From Faecalicatena_A orotica (GTDB taxonomy: Bacteria; Bacillota; Clostridia; Lachnospirales; Lachnospiraceae): a DNA stretch of 64,000 nt. The stretch lies in assembly GCF_040545875.1 (NCBI RefSeq), contig NZ_JBEPMR010000005.1. One strand, written 5' to 3'. Made by a program: the position numbers and the translations under genes. Below are positions 1-9,009 of the stretch, one piece after another (positions within the stretch are counted from its first letter, which is position 1; every line of letters starts with the position of its first letter). Below the pieces are notes generated by a model. That model saw nothing but the letters and a program-made list of their open reading frames with translations, was not told the origin of the DNA and did not search any database.

Positions 1-21
1 CCAAAACCGCATATTTCCGTC

Positions 22-95
22 AAAAAAGCATAAGACGCAGTCCCCTTCCGGCGATCTGGTCCCAACCGCCCTTTAAAGCCCGCTCCTTATGCTTT
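22..95 (-). terminator. Terminator-like inverted repeat after the acyltransferase/hydrolase operon
   Basis: Two 11-base arms (24-34 and 85-95) are exact inverted complements, AAAAGCATAAG and CTTATGCTTTT. On the minus strand the second arm runs into a T stretch. The loop is long (50 nt), so folding is less certain than for a compact hairpin. It lies just past the stop codon of the acyltransferase gene. Confidence 0.55.
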
Positions 96-115
96 TATGA
101 CTGCCTTCCGGCACA

Positions 116-1930
116 TCACACATGAAACTTCTTATGCATCTCTTCCCTGAATTCTTTTCCCTTAAAAATCACCAGAGCCGCAAGGAACAGAAAACATACC
201 CCGACACAGATTGTACATATAATCTTAAACTTCACCACATTTGTCAATAGCAGGATCAGGGGGAGAATCACCCCGTAGCCGCCCGCCATAACAAAATAGA
301 TCATATACTCACGAGCCGTGTTTTTCTGCACCTTTGTAATAATAAACATAGAAAACAGGATGACCATGCACACGATCGGAAGGACAAAATCCACCGACCA
401 CCCATGCCAGCCGGTAAAGGCATCCCATAAGATACAGCCCACCGTCACAATAATCAATTGCCACATAGCATTCTTCATAAGGTTATACCGCTTAACAAAT
501 CCGATCGCGAGAGCCAGCCACATACTTCCGATTCCCGCCGCCGTAAACAGGGTCCAGCGCACCGATGGATGGTAATTAAAGTCCAGTGCCACAAACACAA
601 CCGCAGCCACCAGGCAGAAGAATGAAAAGAACCGGAATACTTTCATCTCAAGTTCACTCGGCACATCCGGCTCCGGAAATTCCGGTTCAACCTTCTCTGC
701 CTCAATCCCCTGCTCCTTCAGAATACGGTAAAAATTCCGCTGGATATTCAAGGTGTCGAATCTGGATGTAAAACCTAAGGAAAGCTTATCTCCAAACGAA
801 CACATACACAGTTCAATCTTCGGCGTACTCGTATAGACTCCGAACCTCTCAATATAAACTTCGTAATCCTTTGGCATTTTCACGGCACTCATATTCGAAA
901 ATATGGCAGTTACATCACGTTCGGCAAGCCTTGCCCCTGCCCGGATTCCGAGATTTTTCAATTCCAGTGGTGCAAGACGGAGAATCGGGTGCATCTCCAG
1001 CGTAATCAATTCGTTCATATGCTTTGCCACACGCTCCGTTGTCAGTTCTTTCTCAAAATATTCCTTCACGTGCTGCAGTACTTCTTCAAAACTGCCGCCT
1101 CCTTCTCCGAAATGATATCCCGGCTCAATCCAGTTGAAGAAATTCAGCATAGAATCAGACGCGAAGAACTTCCTCAGATTCACAGGCACCATCAGTACGA
1201 CCGGATGCTTCTCCTGCTGCTTCGTCATCTCCTTGTGAATCGCCATCAAAAAGACCGTTGTCAGGAAGACCGTCATCGACACCCCCAGCTCCCTGGAACG
1301 TGCAAGTACAGCTTTCACCGAGAGAACCGATTCATTTACCTGAAGCCTGCCAGTCTCCTTGCGCGGCTTCTTCAGCTGGTAGGCCCTTGGCTTCTTCTCC
1401 TTTTTCTTCTTAACTTCCGAATAATACTTTGAAAAACTGTCATTCTCCTGATCCTGTATCGTCACATCTCCGTCCAGAAGGGGCTGGTCTGCAAGGCCGT
1501 CTCCCCGGTGCGTAAGATACAGGTAATTCTTCACAAGTTCACGCAGAAATTCCGTCGCCCCCGTCCCGTCTGTCAGGGCGTGGAACACCTCGAAATTAAT
1601 CCGCCTTCCATAATAGGTCACCTCAAACAGCAAGTCCTTCTTATCCCGGACATAAAGATTACTGCACGGCTCCCTGTATTCCTCACGCACAACCGGCCTA
1701 AGCCCGCTCTTCTCTAGATAATGCCAGAACAGCCCCTTGCGCATGACCGACAAAAATACAGGATAAGTCACAAGGGTCTTGTCCAGTGCTTCCTGCAGTC
1801 TCTCCTGGTCTACTTCCTCTTTTAAAACGCAATAGAAGCGGAACACTCTGGTGTCCTTCTTGTTGCTGGTCGCCGAAAATAATTTCGCCGCATTATCCAG
1901 TTTTCTCCAATACGCTCTAGTCTGCTGCAC
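116..1930 (-). CDS. Condensation/acyltransferase-fold protein with C-terminal membrane domain
   Basis: A 604-residue protein. The N-terminal two thirds resemble alcohol acetyltransferase/condensation-type enzymes (chloramphenicol acetyltransferase fold). The active-site motif HxxxDG is present as H117-A-L-T-D121-G. The C-terminal part from about residue 430 has about five hydrophobic segments, as in acyltransferase-like proteins with a DUF6320-type membrane region, so it probably acts at the membrane. The start is GTG at 1930, preceded by GGGAGG with 8-nt spacing. It follows the alpha/beta hydrolase by 3 nt, so the two are one operon. It probably transfers an acyl group to an alcohol or amine; the substrate is unknown. 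Confidence 0.72.
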   Translation of the reverse strand: MQQTRAYWRKLDNAAKLFSATSNKKDTRVFRFYCVLKEEVDQERLQEALDKTLVTYPVFLSVMRKGLFWHYLEKSGLRPVVREEYREPCSNLYVRDKKDLLFEVTYYGRRINFEVFHALTDGTGATEFLRELVKNYLYLTHRGDGLADQPLLDGDVTIQDQENDSFSKYYSEVKKKKEKKPRAYQLKKPRKETGRLQVNESVLSVKAVLARSRELGVSMTVFLTTVFLMAIHKEMTKQQEKHPVVLMVPVNLRKFFASDSMLNFFNWIEPGYHFGEGGGSFEEVLQHVKEYFEKELTTERVAKHMNELITLEMHPILRLAPLELKNLGIRAGARLAERDVTAIFSNMSAVKMPKDYEVYIERFGVYTSTPKIELCMCSFGDKLSLGFTSRFDTLNIQRNFYRILKEQGIEAEKVEPEFPEPDVPSELEMKVFRFFSFFCLVAAVVFVALDFNYHPSVRWTLFTAAGIGSMWLALAIGFVKRYNLMKNAMWQLIIVTVGCILWDAFTGWHGWSVDFVLPIVCMVILFSMFIITKVQKNTAREYMIYFVMAGGYGVILPLILLLTNVVKFKIICTICVGVCFLFLAALVIFKGKEFREEMHKKFHV

Positions 1931-1933
1931 ACC

Positions 1934-2881
1934 TTACACCTCCCGGACAAACTCATTTTTCAGGAATTCATTAATATGGTCAAAACTCTCCTGCACATAA
2001 AAGTTCTTAATTCCCAATGCAAAATAACCGTGCAGGGCATCTTGAATCCTGCAGATCTCCACCCGGTTACCCGCTTCTTTCAAGCGTTCCCCGTATGCCT
2101 CTCCTTCATCCCGAAGTGGGTCATATTCTGCAGTCAGAATCAATGTATCCGGCTGATTCGAAAGATCTTTGGCCAGAATCGGTGCAAAATACGGATTCTG
2201 TTTATCTTCCTCACTCCTTGCATAGAGATTAAGGTAGTCTCTCATCTTTCCCGCCGTCAGAAGATAATCTGTTCCATTTTCCCGCACAGATTCGAAAGGA
2301 GAATCCTCAGAGTAATCATTGCTGACCGCCGGGTAAATCAGAATCTGCCTCTTCGGAAGGAATTCTCCTTTATCCCTTGCCATAAGCGACAGTGCCGCCA
2401 CAAGGTTCCCTCCTGCACTGTCTCCAATCAGGGTAATATCATCCGGTTCCACATTCAGAATAAAACGGTTCCTGAAAATAGCCTTCGCTACTGCATAACA
2501 GTCTTCCAGACCGTCCGGGAACTTGTTCTCCGGTGCCAGCCTGTAATCCACGGCTACGACCACATGCTCCGTTGCATTTGCCATGCGGGCACAGATCCGC
2601 TCGTAATTATCCACGCTCTCGGTCACCCATCCGCCCCCATGTATAAAGAGCATGACCCTGTGCTGGTTCGGCCCCATATTATGAAATGCCTTCTCATTCG
2701 GGAAAAAAATCCTCGTCGGCACCTCATGCTCACCGTTATATATCTTATAATCAATCGTCTTATAAAAAATCTTCATAGGGTCCAGCCGTTTCAGATCCGC
2801 CAGATGCCTTGACGCCTCGACCTCGATCCCGTCAAAAGAAAGTGCCTTTAAAATCATTCTGGTAGTATTATTAATTGCCAT
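1934..2881 (-). CDS. Alpha/beta hydrolase (Aes/HSL-type acetyl esterase)
   Basis: A 315-residue serine esterase of the hormone-sensitive-lipase family. The oxyanion-hole motif HGGGW is at residues 81-85 and the nucleophile elbow GDSAGG (Ser155) follows. The acid (YDPLRDE) and histidine (DALHGYF) of the triad are near the C terminus. There is no signal peptide, so it is cytoplasmic. The start at 2881 is chosen because AGGAG sits 5 nt upstream; a longer reading frame begins 15 nt earlier. It is the first gene of an operon with the acyltransferase. An acyl-transfer enzyme paired with a deacylase suggests turnover of one acylated metabolite, which is inference. Confidence 0.82.
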   Translation of the reverse strand: MAINNTTRMILKALSFDGIEVEASRHLADLKRLDPMKIFYKTIDYKIYNGEHEVPTRIFFPNEKAFHNMGPNQHRVMLFIHGGGWVTESVDNYERICARMANATEHVVVAVDYRLAPENKFPDGLEDCYAVAKAIFRNRFILNVEPDDITLIGDSAGGNLVAALSLMARDKGEFLPKRQILIYPAVSNDYSEDSPFESVRENGTDYLLTAGKMRDYLNLYARSEEDKQNPYFAPILAKDLSNQPDTLILTAEYDPLRDEGEAYGERLKEAGNRVEICRIQDALHGYFALGIKNFYVQESFDHINEFLKNEFVREV

Positions 2882-2914
2882 AAATTCTCCTATCATTCCG
2901 CCTGTTTCTTTACC

Positions 2915-2943
2915 ATTTTAACATCAAATACTGCAATACACAA
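2915..2943 (-). promoter_or_regulatory. Promoter of the esterase-acyltransferase operon
   Basis: On the minus strand TTGTGT is followed after exactly 17 nt by TAAAAT, about 35 nt upstream of the esterase start codon. This is a reasonable sigma-70 type match. Confidence 0.55.
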
Positions 2944-2981
2944 ACCAGAATTCTCTGATCGTATATGAAAATTCATATTTA

Positions 2982-3031
2982 AAGTAAAAAGAGGAAACGG
3001 AAGTATTCAAAAAACACTTCCGTTTCCTCTT
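2982..3031 (-). terminator. Terminator of the ABC exporter operon
   Basis: A perfect 16-bp stem (2989-3004 with 3016-3031) has an 11-nt loop and is followed on the minus strand by CTTTTTA. It begins 26 nt past the stop codon of the second ABC exporter gene. Confidence 0.85.
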
Positions 3032-3056
3032 CAAACCAGATATTCATACTCCTTAT

Positions 3057-4955
3057 CTAAGACAGTTCAAAAGCCCCTGTGTAGAGCTGATAGTATTTCC
3101 CGTGTTTCGCAATCAATTCCTCATGGCTTCCACGCTCTATGATCTCGCCCTGTTCCAGAACCATGATCACATCAGAATTCTGTACGGTAGAAAGCCTGTG
3201 TGCAATTACAAATACCGTTCTTCCCTTCATCAGGGCATCCATCCCCCGCTGCACGATCGCCTCAGTTCTTGTGTCAATCGAAGACGTCGCCTCGTCCAGT
3301 ATCATAACCGGCGGATCGGCAACTGCAGCCCTGGCAATCGAAATCAACTGGCGCTGCCCCTGTGACAATCCGCTTCCGTCACCCGACAGAACTGTGTCAT
3401 AACCGTCCGGCAGCATCCGGATGAATCCATCCGCGTTGGCGCGTTTCGCCGCTGCAATACATTCCTCATCCGTGGCGTCCAGTTTCCCGTAACGCAGGTT
3501 TTCCATGACTGTGCCCGTAAACAGGTTGACATCCTGGAGTACGATTCCAAGAGACCGGCGCAGATCCGGCTTCTTTATCTTATTGATATTAATACCGTCG
3601 TACCGGATCTTTCCATCAGCGATATCGTAGAACCGGTTGATCAGATTCGTAATTGTTGTCTTACCGGCCCCAGTTGCCCCTACGAAGGCCACCTTCTGGC
3701 CCGGCTCGGCATAAAGTGTGATGTTATGGAGCACGACTTTATCTTCATTATAGCCGAAATCTACATCAAACATGCGCACTTCACCCGTTAACTCCGTATA
3801 AGTCAGGGTACCATCCTCATGCGGGTGTTTCCATGCCCACAGCCCGGTACGCTCTGGCGTCTCTGTAAGCTCCCCGTCGACATATCTGGCATTGACAAGC
3901 GTCACATAACCATCGTCAACTTCACTCTCCTCATCAATCAGTTCAAAGATACGCTTCGCACCTGCCAGAGCCATGATGATCGCACTCAGCTGCTGGGAGA
4001 CCTGCCCGAGCGGCTGGATAAAGCTCCTTGATAACTGTAGGAAGGATGCTATCATACCGAGGGAGATCACGTCCACCCCTGTCAGGCTTATATTGGTAAC
4101 TCCGCTGATCCCCATTGCACCGCCTGCAATCGCAACGAGCACATACAGGACATAGCCAAAGTTATTCATAATCGGCATCAGCACGTTTGCATAGGTGTTT
4201 GCCTGTGCAGCCTCTCCAAAAAGCTTTTCATTCTTCTTATCGAATATTTCCTTTGCCTTTTCCTCATGACAGAATACTTTTACCACTTTCTGCCCGTTAA
4301 TCATTTCTTCTATATAACCATTCACATCACCAATCGATGCCTGCTGCCTGACAAAATACTTTCCGCTGTTGCCGGCTACTTTTTTCACAACCTGCAGGAT
4401 CAGCACGATGAATACGAGCACGAACAGGGTCAGCCAGACACTAATGGACAGCATGGCAAAGAATACTGCTACAATAGTAACGATTGAAGAAAACAGCTGC
4501 GGAACGCTCTGGGAGATCATCTGCCGAAGTGTGTCTGTGTCATTCGTATAGTGACTCATAATATCCCCGTGGGAATGTGTATCAAAATATTTGACTGGCA
4601 GAGTCTGCATATGCGAAAACATCTCATCCCTGATCTTCTTCAGAGTCCCCTGTGAAATAACCGCCATGATCCGGTTATAGAACAGCGTTGCAAGAACCCC
4701 GATCAGGTAGACTCCGGCAAGCAGGATAATCGCCCTGAACAACCCGCTGAAATCCGGCACCGCCTGTACAAGCAGCGGAGTGATGTAATCGTCAATCAAT
4801 ACCTGTAAAAATAAGGACGCCATGACACTTGCCCCCGCACTTACCAGAATACAGATCAGTACGAAAAGAAAACGTCCCTTATACTCCTTCAGATAATCCA
4901 GAATACGCTTCAATGTACTCATATCCAGTTTCTGAACTTTCTTTTTCTCATTCAT
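3057..4955 (-). CDS. ABC exporter half-transporter, second subunit (TMD-NBD)
   Basis: A 632-residue fused six-helix transmembrane domain and nucleotide-binding domain. Walker A is GATGAGKTT, the signature is LSQGQRQ, and Walker B is VMILDEATSS with an intact catalytic Glu. About 40 extra residues lie between the two domains. The start ATG at 4955 has GGGAGG 8 nt upstream and overlaps the stop of the preceding ABC gene by 8 nt, which indicates translational coupling. With that partner it forms a heterodimeric multidrug-type exporter (TM287/288, BmrCD style). The operon begins with a MarR regulator, so drug or toxic-metabolite efflux is likely. Confidence 0.9.
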   Translation of the reverse strand: MNEKKKVQKLDMSTLKRILDYLKEYKGRFLFVLICILVSAGASVMASLFLQVLIDDYITPLLVQAVPDFSGLFRAIILLAGVYLIGVLATLFYNRIMAVISQGTLKKIRDEMFSHMQTLPVKYFDTHSHGDIMSHYTNDTDTLRQMISQSVPQLFSSIVTIVAVFFAMLSISVWLTLFVLVFIVLILQVVKKVAGNSGKYFVRQQASIGDVNGYIEEMINGQKVVKVFCHEEKAKEIFDKKNEKLFGEAAQANTYANVLMPIMNNFGYVLYVLVAIAGGAMGISGVTNISLTGVDVISLGMIASFLQLSRSFIQPLGQVSQQLSAIIMALAGAKRIFELIDEESEVDDGYVTLVNARYVDGELTETPERTGLWAWKHPHEDGTLTYTELTGEVRMFDVDFGYNEDKVVLHNITLYAEPGQKVAFVGATGAGKTTITNLINRFYDIADGKIRYDGININKIKKPDLRRSLGIVLQDVNLFTGTVMENLRYGKLDATDEECIAAAKRANADGFIRMLPDGYDTVLSGDGSGLSQGQRQLISIARAAVADPPVMILDEATSSIDTRTEAIVQRGMDALMKGRTVFVIAHRLSTVQNSDVIMVLEQGEIIERGSHEELIAKHGKYYQLYTGAFELS

Positions 4956-6699
4956 CTTCATTTCCTCCCTTCTGCTGGGATTCAAAAACTTCTTTATAAA
5001 TTGCATTGCTATTCAACAGTTCTTCATGCGTTCCCAGACCATCGATCTTTCCATCATCCAGGACGATGATCTGGTCCGCATCTTCCACGGAGGAAATCCT
5101 CTGTGCAATAATAATCTTGGTTGTATCCGGAATCTCCTCACGGAATGCCCTTCTGATCATTGCATCCGTCTTCGTGTCCACTGCACTCGTAGAATCGTCG
5201 AGTATCAGTATCTTCGGTTTTTTCAGGAGTGCACGGGCGATACAGAGGCGCTGCTTCTGTCCGCCCGATACATTGGAACCACCCTGCTCAATATAAGTAT
5301 CATACCCATTCGGGAACCGGCGTACAAAATCATCCGCCTGGGCCAGCTGGCAGGCATGGATCAGTTCTTCGTCCGATGCGTGCTCATTTCCCCAGCGCAG
5401 ATTCTCCTTAATCGTTCCGGAGAAGAGTTCGTTCTTCTGAAGCACCATAGCAACCTGATTACGGAGTGCTTCGATATCATAATCGCGGACATCCACACCG
5501 CCCACCTTCAGGGAGCCTTCGGTAACATCATAGAGTCTTGGGATCAGCTGCACCAGACTCGATTTTGACGTACCCGTTCCCCCGATAATACCGATTGTCT
5601 CACCAGAGTGGATGCTCAGATTGATATTATCGAGACATTTTTTATGTGCCTTATTGGAATAGCTGAACGAAACATTTTCAAACTCAATGGAACCATCCTT
5701 CACATCCATGACCGGGTTTTCCCCGTTTTTCAGGCTGCTTTCCTCAGTCAGAATTTCATAGATACGCTCTACAGATGCCTTTGACATCGTAATCATAACG
5801 AATACCATGGACAGCATCATCAGGGCCATTAATACCTGCATCGCATACGTGATCAGACTCATAAGACCGCCCGTACTCAGACCAACTGCCGGGTTTCCGC
5901 CGCTTGCAATGATAGCCCTTGCCCCGAACCATGAAAACACAAGCATACAGGCATACATACAGAACTGCATGAGAGGCATGTTAAATGCGATCGTCTTCTC
6001 CGCCTTTGAAAAATCTTTGTAGATCATCTCGGAAATATTCCCGAACTTCTGATCCTCGTAATCCTCCCTGACAAATGATTTTACGACGCGGATCCCGCGT
6101 ACATTTTCCTGTACGACATTGTTTAATTTATCATAGGTCTTAAACACCCTCCTAAAAATCGGGTGTACCCTTGTCATGATCACATACAGGCCGATTCCAA
6201 GAACCGGCACACAGATGAGAAACACCATAGACAGCTTCGCGCTGACGCGGAAGGCACAGACCAATGAGAATATCAGCATAACCGGCGCCCTCATAGCCAT
6301 ACGTATCATCATCTGGTATGCATTCTGTACATTTGTAACATCCGTTGTGAGTCTGGTAACGAGACTTGACGTAGAAAACTTGTCGATGTTCGAAAAAGAG
6401 AAATTCTGTACATTATAGTACATATCCTTCCGCAGGTTCTTTGCGAGCCCCGCAGACGCATATGCCGCCGTCTTTCCTGCCGCTGCTCCGAAAAACAGGG
6501 AGAGAAACGCTGCTATTAGAAGGGTAATCCCCATTTTCCATATATACCCCATATTACCTTCATCGATACCATAATCAATCAGGTTCGCCATCAGCAGCGG
6601 AATGATTACTTCCATTACTACTTCCAGTGATACCAGTATGGGAGTCAGAATGGAATCTTTTTTATATTCTCTGATACTTTTTGCCAATGTTTTAATCAT
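4948..6699 (-). CDS. ABC exporter half-transporter, first subunit (TMD-NBD)
   Basis: A 583-residue exporter half with six N-terminal membrane helices and a C-terminal ATPase domain. Walker A is GGTGTSKSS, the signature is VSGGQKQR, and Walker B is ILILDDSTSAVD. The residue after Walker B is Asp instead of the catalytic Glu, and Walker A has Ser before Lys (TSKS). This marks the degenerate site of a heterodimeric exporter; the downstream partner carries the intact Glu. The start has AAGGAGG at good spacing. It is controlled together with the upstream MarR gene. Confidence 0.9.
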   Translation of the reverse strand: MIKTLAKSIREYKKDSILTPILVSLEVVMEVIIPLLMANLIDYGIDEGNMGYIWKMGITLLIAAFLSLFFGAAAGKTAAYASAGLAKNLRKDMYYNVQNFSFSNIDKFSTSSLVTRLTTDVTNVQNAYQMMIRMAMRAPVMLIFSLVCAFRVSAKLSMVFLICVPVLGIGLYVIMTRVHPIFRRVFKTYDKLNNVVQENVRGIRVVKSFVREDYEDQKFGNISEMIYKDFSKAEKTIAFNMPLMQFCMYACMLVFSWFGARAIIASGGNPAVGLSTGGLMSLITYAMQVLMALMMLSMVFVMITMSKASVERIYEILTEESSLKNGENPVMDVKDGSIEFENVSFSYSNKAHKKCLDNINLSIHSGETIGIIGGTGTSKSSLVQLIPRLYDVTEGSLKVGGVDVRDYDIEALRNQVAMVLQKNELFSGTIKENLRWGNEHASDEELIHACQLAQADDFVRRFPNGYDTYIEQGGSNVSGGQKQRLCIARALLKKPKILILDDSTSAVDTKTDAMIRRAFREEIPDTTKIIIAQRISSVEDADQIIVLDDGKIDGLGTHEELLNSNAIYKEVFESQQKGGNEDE

Positions 6700-6721
6700 T
6701 TCACAACCTCCTTATCTAAAT

Positions 6722-6737
6722 TGTACGACATCAAACT
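6722..6737. promoter_or_regulatory. Second MarR operator candidate, upstream of the ABC exporter genes
   Basis: The minus strand reads AGTTTGATGTCGTACA. This closely matches the dyad AGTTTGAAGTCGAACT found in front of the marR gene at 7227-7242. The site overlaps a possible -10 (TACAAT) just ahead of the exporter genes. The shared sequence supports one regulator acting at both places. Confidence 0.5.
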
Positions 6738-6743
6738 TCTTCA

Positions 6744-6771
6744 GGAAAAAGGAAGCCGGCATCTGCCGGCT
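6744..6771 (-). terminator. Hairpin terminator/attenuator between marR and the ABC genes
   Basis: AGCCGGC (6754-6760) pairs with GCCGGCT (6765-6771) around a 4-nt loop. On the minus strand it is followed by TCCTTTTT. It begins at the marR stop codon, so it would limit read-through from marR into the exporter genes. Confidence 0.7.
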
Positions 6772-7211
6772 CATCCTTCGCTTACATTCTTTATAATTCT
6801 ATCAATATAGGAATAAAACTGTTCCAGTTCTTCATCGGAGAATCCTTTGACGATCCGGGCCTCCACAAGATCACGGTTCCGTTCCATCTCTTCGCCAAGT
6901 GCAATCGCCTTTGGTGTCAGGAGCAGTCTCTTCAGTCTTGCATCCCCCGGCACGCTTTCACGTGTGATCAGGCCCTTTTCAACCATCAGATTTACTACCT
7001 TCGATGCAGTAGACCTCGTGATATTGAACTCACACTCCAGATCCTTCTGGTATACCGGTTCTCCTTCATGATCCCTGAGATATCCGATAATCCATCCATT
7101 TGAGCCTGTAATGCGGTTAATCTTTACCTTGTTCATCTGATTATCAATAAAACGCTTGATCAGATTATCCAGCACCCGGAGCTCTCTTCCCATATACTTT
7201 TTTTCTTTCAT
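6771..7211 (-). CDS. MarR-family transcriptional regulator
   Basis: A 146-residue winged-helix regulator of the MarR family. The centre carries the recognition region (DLECEFNITRSTASKVVNLM) and the wing GLITRESVPGDARLKRLLLT, with the family's D-x-R tip. The start ATG at 7211 is preceded by AGAGGG at 6-nt spacing; upstream in-frame starts lack this. It is first in a unit with the two ABC exporter genes. A consensus promoter and a dyad operator lie directly upstream, and a related site precedes the exporter genes. It is therefore probably an autorepressor that is relieved by an efflux substrate. Confidence 0.88.
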   Translation of the reverse strand: MKEKKYMGRELRVLDNLIKRFIDNQMNKVKINRITGSNGWIIGYLRDHEGEPVYQKDLECEFNITRSTASKVVNLMVEKGLITRESVPGDARLKRLLLTPKAIALGEEMERNRDLVEARIVKGFSDEELEQFYSYIDRIIKNVSEG

Positions 7212-7226
7212 TTCCATCCCTCTGTT

Positions 7227-7242
7227 AGTTTGAAGTCGAACT
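7227..7242. promoter_or_regulatory. MarR operator candidate (autoregulation)
   Basis: AGTTTGAAGTCGAACT is an imperfect 16-bp dyad between the marR promoter and its start codon. A second dyad, TCAACTGTTTGA, lies at 7252-7263. A close relative of the first site occurs at 6722-6737. Confidence 0.5.
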
Positions 7243-7271
7243 GTCATACATTCAACTGTTTGACATCTAAC

Positions 7272-7300
7272 ATTTTAACATGAGAATTTCTAAATGTCAA
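7272..7300 (-). promoter_or_regulatory. marR promoter
   Basis: On the minus strand a perfect TTGACA is followed after 17 nt by TAAAAT. It lies between the MATE gene stop and the MarR operator dyads, where a bound repressor would block transcription. Confidence 0.8.
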
Positions 7301-7304
7301 CGTT

Positions 7305-8747
7305 TTATACCTGACTTTTTATAACTTCGTTTCCCGTCCCTATAACCGCTTCGTTTTCAGGCGCCAGCGCCTTGTAGGTGTTCCTTATTACCACCGCAGA
7401 TATTAAAAATGTCAGGATATCCGAAACCGGCATGGAATACAATACCCCGTCCAGGCCAAAGAAAGCCGGCAGGATAAGCGCAAAACCGATGCCAAAGATA
7501 ACCTCCCTTATCATGGACAGTATAGTAGAAAGCATTGCCTTCCCCAGTGACTGAAGGTAAATAAAAGTTGCTTTATTCACACATGCAAATACGATCATAC
7601 AGAGATATATCCGGAAACTCTTCACTGCAAAATCCGTATAATAAACACTCTCATTTGCCGCGCCAAAAACAGCAATCAGCTGGCGCGGAAATGTTTCCAC
7701 AATCAGCAAGGCAATAGCCCCCACTGCGGCTTCGGCAGCCAGCAGGTAAGTCAGGATATTTCCCGCCCGGTCCCTGCGGCCCGCCCCCACATTATATCCG
7801 ACAACAGGGATACAGCCTGCCGCCATGCCGACAGATACAGAAATAACAATCTGGAAGAATTTCATGACAATCCCTACTACAGCCATCGGAATCTGTGCAT
7901 ACTGCGTCTGGCCGAATATCTCATCTCCGGCACCGTACTTAAGAATCATATTCTGTACTGCGGCCATACAAAGCACGAGCGAAATCTGTGATAAAAAACT
8001 GCAGACTCCCAGAGGCAGGAACCGTTTCAACAGGCTCCCCCTGATTTTAAAGCTGTCCCTGCCCAGCTTAACAGCCTTCATGTGGCAGAGATACCAGACT
8101 GCCAGAACAGCTGTCAGTACCTGTCCCGCCACGGTAGCGGCCGCGGCCCCCATCATCCCCCACTTAAATCCGAAGATGAAAACAGGATCCAGTATCATAT
8201 TCACTGCCGCCCCGGCCAGAGTAGATAACATGGCAAACTTCGGGCTTCCGTCGGACCGGATAACCGGATTCAATGCCTGCCCGAACATGTAGAACGGCAC
8301 GCCGATCGTAATATAGGTAAAATATTCTTTCGAATAGGCAAAGGTCTCCGCATTTACCTGTCCGCCAAATAGAATTAGTATCTGGTCCTGAAAAATAAAG
8401 TAAACGGCAGCCAGTATCATACTGCTGATTATAGAAAGCAGCACTGCATTGCCGATACTCCGATGTGCATTGTCTTTTCTGCCTGCACCGAGACTGATAC
8501 TTACAAATGCACAGCACCCGTCACCGATCATAACCGAAACTGCCAGCGCAACAACAGTCAGCGGGAAAACAACAGTATTGGCCGCATTGCCGTATGATCC
8601 AAGATAATCCGCATTAGCAATAAAGATTTGATCCACAATGTTGTATAAGGCGGCTACTAAGAGAGAGATCACGCAAGGGACCGCATATTTCCTCATTAAC
8701 ACTCCGATTTTTTCCGTTTCCAGATAAGCGTTAGATTTCTGTTCCAT
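7305..8747 (-). CDS. MATE-family multidrug/metabolite efflux protein
   Basis: A 480-residue integral membrane protein with about 12 hydrophobic helices in two repeats, typical of MATE (NorM/DinF-like) Na+ or H+ antiporters. The N terminus is LMRKYAVPCVISLLVAALYNIVDQIF, shortened here to its key feature: a Pro in helix 1 followed by the YNIVDQIFI region common to clostridial MATE proteins. It ends 5 nt before the marR promoter and runs in the same direction, but it has its own ribosome site (AGAGGTG). The substrate is unknown; neighbouring efflux genes make toxic-compound export plausible. Confidence 0.88.
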   Translation of the reverse strand: MEQKSNAYLETEKIGVLMRKYAVPCVISLLVAALYNIVDQIFIANADYLGSYGNAANTVVFPLTVVALAVSVMIGDGCCAFVSISLGAGRKDNAHRSIGNAVLLSIISSMILAAVYFIFQDQILILFGGQVNAETFAYSKEYFTYITIGVPFYMFGQALNPVIRSDGSPKFAMLSTLAGAAVNMILDPVFIFGFKWGMMGAAAATVAGQVLTAVLAVWYLCHMKAVKLGRDSFKIRGSLLKRFLPLGVCSFLSQISLVLCMAAVQNMILKYGAGDEIFGQTQYAQIPMAVVGIVMKFFQIVISVSVGMAAGCIPVVGYNVGAGRRDRAGNILTYLLAAEAAVGAIALLIVETFPRQLIAVFGAANESVYYTDFAVKSFRIYLCMIVFACVNKATFIYLQSLGKAMLSTILSMIREVIFGIGFALILPAFFGLDGVLYSMPVSDILTFLISAVVIRNTYKALAPENEAVIGTGNEVIKSQV

Positions 8748-8897
8748 TACTCACACCTCTCTTTCGGAATGCTTTTAACCTGTTCTTAATTTCTCGTTTT
8801 TCCATTACAACCTCCTGTTAATATAAATTTGGAGCAACTGTTCAGAACCATGAACAGTTGCCGCCCGGAGTCTTTTTCGGAAAGCTGCCACAACCAA

Positions 8898-8934
8898 AAA
8901 AAGCGTAAATCCCGAATCTGGATTTACGCTTTTT
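8898..8934 (-). terminator. Terminator after the LysR gene
   Basis: A perfect 15-bp stem (8898-8912 with 8920-8934, AAAAAGCGTAAATCC) has a 7-nt loop. The A/T-rich arm ends give a U tract on either strand. It lies 76 nt past the LysR stop codon. Confidence 0.8.
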
Positions 8935-9009
8935 GCCACTCGACATACATATTTTATCAATTAGAATCCCAAAAGTCAATTTTATAAATTTAAAATTTTA
9001 TGTGAACAT

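Noticed and set aside
1976..2812. 278-codon plus-strand frame opposite the esterase
   Set aside because: Antisense to a well-supported esterase with intact catalytic motifs; composition is that of a shadow frame.
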